Shown here: piece after piece, positions 62,623-64,000 of the stretch
How the letters are laid out: each line of letters starts with the position of its first letter
How positions within the stretch are numbered: the stretch's first letter is position 1
Assembly: GCF_005877055.1 (NCBI RefSeq)
Contig: NZ_CP039424.1
Location: 1,488,001 to 1,552,000 of the forward strand
Length of the DNA stretch: 64,000 nucleotides
Direction of reading: 5' to 3'
DNA from: Citricoccus sp. SGAir0253
GTDB taxonomy: Bacteria > Actinomycetota > Actinomycetes > Actinomycetales > Micrococcaceae
The notes under the pieces: generated by a model
Database searches by the model: none
What the model saw: only the letters and a program-made list of their open reading frames with translations
Told to the model about the DNA's origin: nothing
Made by a program: the position numbers and the translations under genes

Positions 62623-63579
62623 TCAGCTCGTGAACCAAGTGTCGTCATAGTCCTCGAAGGCGCGGGGGTAGGGATAGGCGGTGAGCGCGTCGGTGATGAC
62701 GTGCCGGAGCCATTCGACCGGCGGGGACGGTGCCACCCGTCGCAGGGTGTGTAGACCGACATGCCCGGGCTCGAGGTGGAAGGGAAGGATGAACTTCCGC
62801 ACCGGGCTGCGCTTGATGAACATGTCGCCCAGGAATAGCGGGACCACTCCGTAGTTCTCGGTAGCTGCCAGCGTTTCGTCTAGAACGGAGTAACTCGGCA
62901 GGCTGATGGCAGGATCGCGGTGGCCGTGCAACTCTGCCAATGCCTGTTCGACGTGCTGATGGCCCAACGCCTCGGAGACGTGGATGCGTTGCTCCTCGGC
63001 GAGGGCTTCCCGGGATGGCGCTGCGGATAGCCGGGGGTGCGAGGTGGAACAGACTCCTACGTAGGGCATATCCATTAAGTGATCGCGGACCACGGTGTCA
63101 GGTGAGAACGTGGGCACGGCGATGGCGGCGTCGATCTCGTTGCGTCGCAGCCTGTCCTCCAGCTGCGCGACGTCCAGCAGGGTCACTTCGATGCGGGCTT
63201 GGGGGGCAAGGTTCTCAATGGCCTGGACGATGTAGGAGAAGAGGGCCATCAGGGCAAGATCGGTCATCATCAGCCGGAACGTGCGGGTGGTCTGGCCGGC
63301 ATCGAATTCCGTGGCGTTCTGGACGACCGAGTCCATCATCCGGATGGCCTCGACCATCTGGGGATAGACGGCCTCGGCGACGGCGGTGGGCTCCAACCCG
63401 GCGCGGTTCCGCAGGAACAAGGGGTCGGCGAAGATCTTGCGCAGCTTGGCCAAGGCGTAGCTGACCGAGGGCTGACTGACGAAGAGGATGTTCGCAGCTT
63501 CAGTCACGCTGCGGGTCTCGTAGACGACCACGAAGCTGCGCATCAGGTTCATGTCGTACTTCGGAGTGGGGGTGGCCAT
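62623..63579 (-). CDS. LysR family transcriptional regulator
   Basis: The 318-residue protein has an N-terminal winged helix-turn-helix (about 10-70: LMRSFVVVYETRSVTEAANI, then F-V-S-Q-P-S-V-S-Y-A-L-A-K-L-R). A coiled linker leads to a periplasmic-binding-like effector domain (about 95-300). The N-terminus resembles the NodD/NahR/PcpR branch, which often senses aromatic compounds, though the effector cannot be read here. ATG 63579 has GGAG upstream on its strand. It is divergent from an ABC substrate-binding gene across a 157-base gap with an inverted repeat, a typical regulator/target pair. Confidence 0.92.
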   Translation of the reverse strand: MATPTPKYDMNLMRSFVVVYETRSVTEAANILFVSQPSVSYALAKLRKIFADPLFLRNRAGLEPTAVAEAVYPQMVEAIRMMDSVVQNATEFDAGQTTRTFRLMMTDLALMALFSYIVQAIENLAPQARIEVTLLDVAQLEDRLRRNEIDAAIAVPTFSPDTVVRDHLMDMPYVGVCSTSHPRLSAAPSREALAEEQRIHVSEALGHQHVEQALAELHGHRDPAISLPSYSVLDETLAATENYGVVPLFLGDMFIKRSPVRKFILPFHLEPGHVGLHTLRRVAPSPPVEWLRHVITDALTAYPYPRAFEDYDDTWFTS

Positions 63580-63611
63580 GACACCGCTCCTGCCGTATAG
63601 ACGGAGTAGAT

Positions 63612-63648
63612 GATTCTATCCAGTCTTTCTATTGGATTGATAGATCGT
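63612..63648. promoter_or_regulatory. Candidate LysR operator in the divergent gap
   Basis: ATCCA (63618-63622) and TGGAT (63633-63637) form an inverted repeat with a 10-bp spacer. An outer TCTATC (63615-63620) faces GATAGA (63639-63644). The AT-rich interrupted palindrome between divergent genes fits LysR-type boxes (T-N11-A). Confidence 0.5.
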
Positions 63649-63736
63649 GGCGCCCCTAGTCTTGACTTCAGAGTGCTCTAAATCACATTCCAAGCGGCCG
63701 GATCCCACCCGGGCGCGACTATGACGAGGTGACTTC

Positions 63737-64000
63737 ATGGGTGCTCTTCAGCGTGTACTGACGCGTTCGACGGTGGCGACGACGGCGGTCCTGGCCATGG
63801 CCCTGACCGCCTGCGGCGGGGGAGGAGAGCCGTCCGGCTCGGCTCCGGCGAACGGATCCCAAGACACTGGCACGGCGGGTACGGCATCCGAAGAGCTGCG
63901 ACAGGTCACCGTGGGAGTGATGCCCTTGGTGGACCTGGCCCCGCTGCATCTTGGGATGGACCAGGGCTTCTTCGAAGACCATGGGCTGGAACTGGAGCTG
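63737..64000 (+). CDS. ABC transporter substrate-binding lipoprotein, NMT1/SsuA-like (runs off window)
   Basis: The 88 visible residues start with a lipoprotein signal peptide (basic R-V-L-T-R, then hydrophobic TVATTAVLAMALTACGG, lipobox cysteine 26). A Gly/Ser/Ala spacer is followed by V-T-V-G-V-M-P-L-V-D-L-A-P-L-H-L-G and D-Q-G-F-F-E-D-H-G-L-E-L-E-L. That pattern begins NMT1/THI5- and SsuA-like binding proteins for sulfonates, nitrate, pyrimidine precursors or aromatic acids. ATG 63737 has GAGGTG at 63725-63730. Permease and ATPase genes would be expected just beyond the window. Probably controlled by the adjacent LysR protein. Confidence 0.85.
   Translation, partial: MGALQRVLTRSTVATTAVLAMALTACGGGGEPSGSAPANGSQDTGTAGTASEELRQVTVGVMPLVDLAPLHLGMDQGFFEDHGLELEL

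Overview
The window is very GC-rich with strongly GC-biased third codon positions, frequent GTG starts and many 1-to-20-base gene overlaps. Gene order is that of an actinobacterium: yebC-ruvC-ruvA-ruvB-yajC-secD-secF-relA, alaS-ruvX-mltG-aroE-aroC-aroK-aroB-efp-nusB-pyr operon, then mihF-gmk-rpoZ-coaBC-metK-priA. Protein details (zinc-free S4, actinobacterial integration host factor, a PriA without helicase motifs, a PH-like membrane protein inside the pyr operon, a DUF6318-type lipoprotein next to a PKD protein) point to the family Micrococcaceae (Micrococcus, Kocuria or Citricoccus-like). The genus is an inference; no rRNA is present to test it.

Layout. 1-349: 5' part of an M3 peptidase gene (minus). 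409-7510: YebC, the RuvABC Holliday-junction machinery with a LexA-like box before ruvA, and the YajC/SecD/SecF translocon accessory complex. 7522-10108: bifunctional Rel. 10129-12624: AbiEi-like protein and a DUF349 protein (both minus). 12711-21356: hisS, an amino-acid permease, aspS, a small membrane protein, dtd, rarA, a YflT-like stress protein and rpsD with a long leader. 21507-31525: alaS, ruvX, mltG, the shikimate genes aroE/C/K/B, efp and nusB, mostly overlapping head to tail. 31642-40791: a complete UMP operon (pyrR, pyrB, pyrC, PH-like protein, carA, carB, pyrF) whose leader carries a recognisable PyrR-binding loop next to the Shine-Dalgarno sequence. 40858-47509: mihF, gmk, rpoZ, coaBC, metK, priA.

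From about 47.5 kb the conserved order breaks. A DUF222/HNH nuclease, an alpha/beta hydrolase and a lipoprotein/PKD-protein pair with a marked dip in GC precede glpK and leuS. A DegV protein, comEA, an EEP-family phosphohydrolase and a SOUL protein follow. comEC is cut after codon 273 at a short palindrome. From there to the end the DNA is less GC-rich and looks acquired: a membrane-anchored discoidin-like protein, an unrecognised open frame, and a LysR regulator divergent from the start of an NMT1/SsuA-type ABC substrate-binding lipoprotein.

Promoters are recognised mainly by a TAnnnT -10 hexamer. At rarA, metK, the HNH gene and glpK this hexamer lies exactly 6 nt before the start codon with no usable Shine-Dalgarno site, which predicts leaderless mRNAs. 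I saw no tRNA, rRNA or CRISPR array and no complete insertion sequence.
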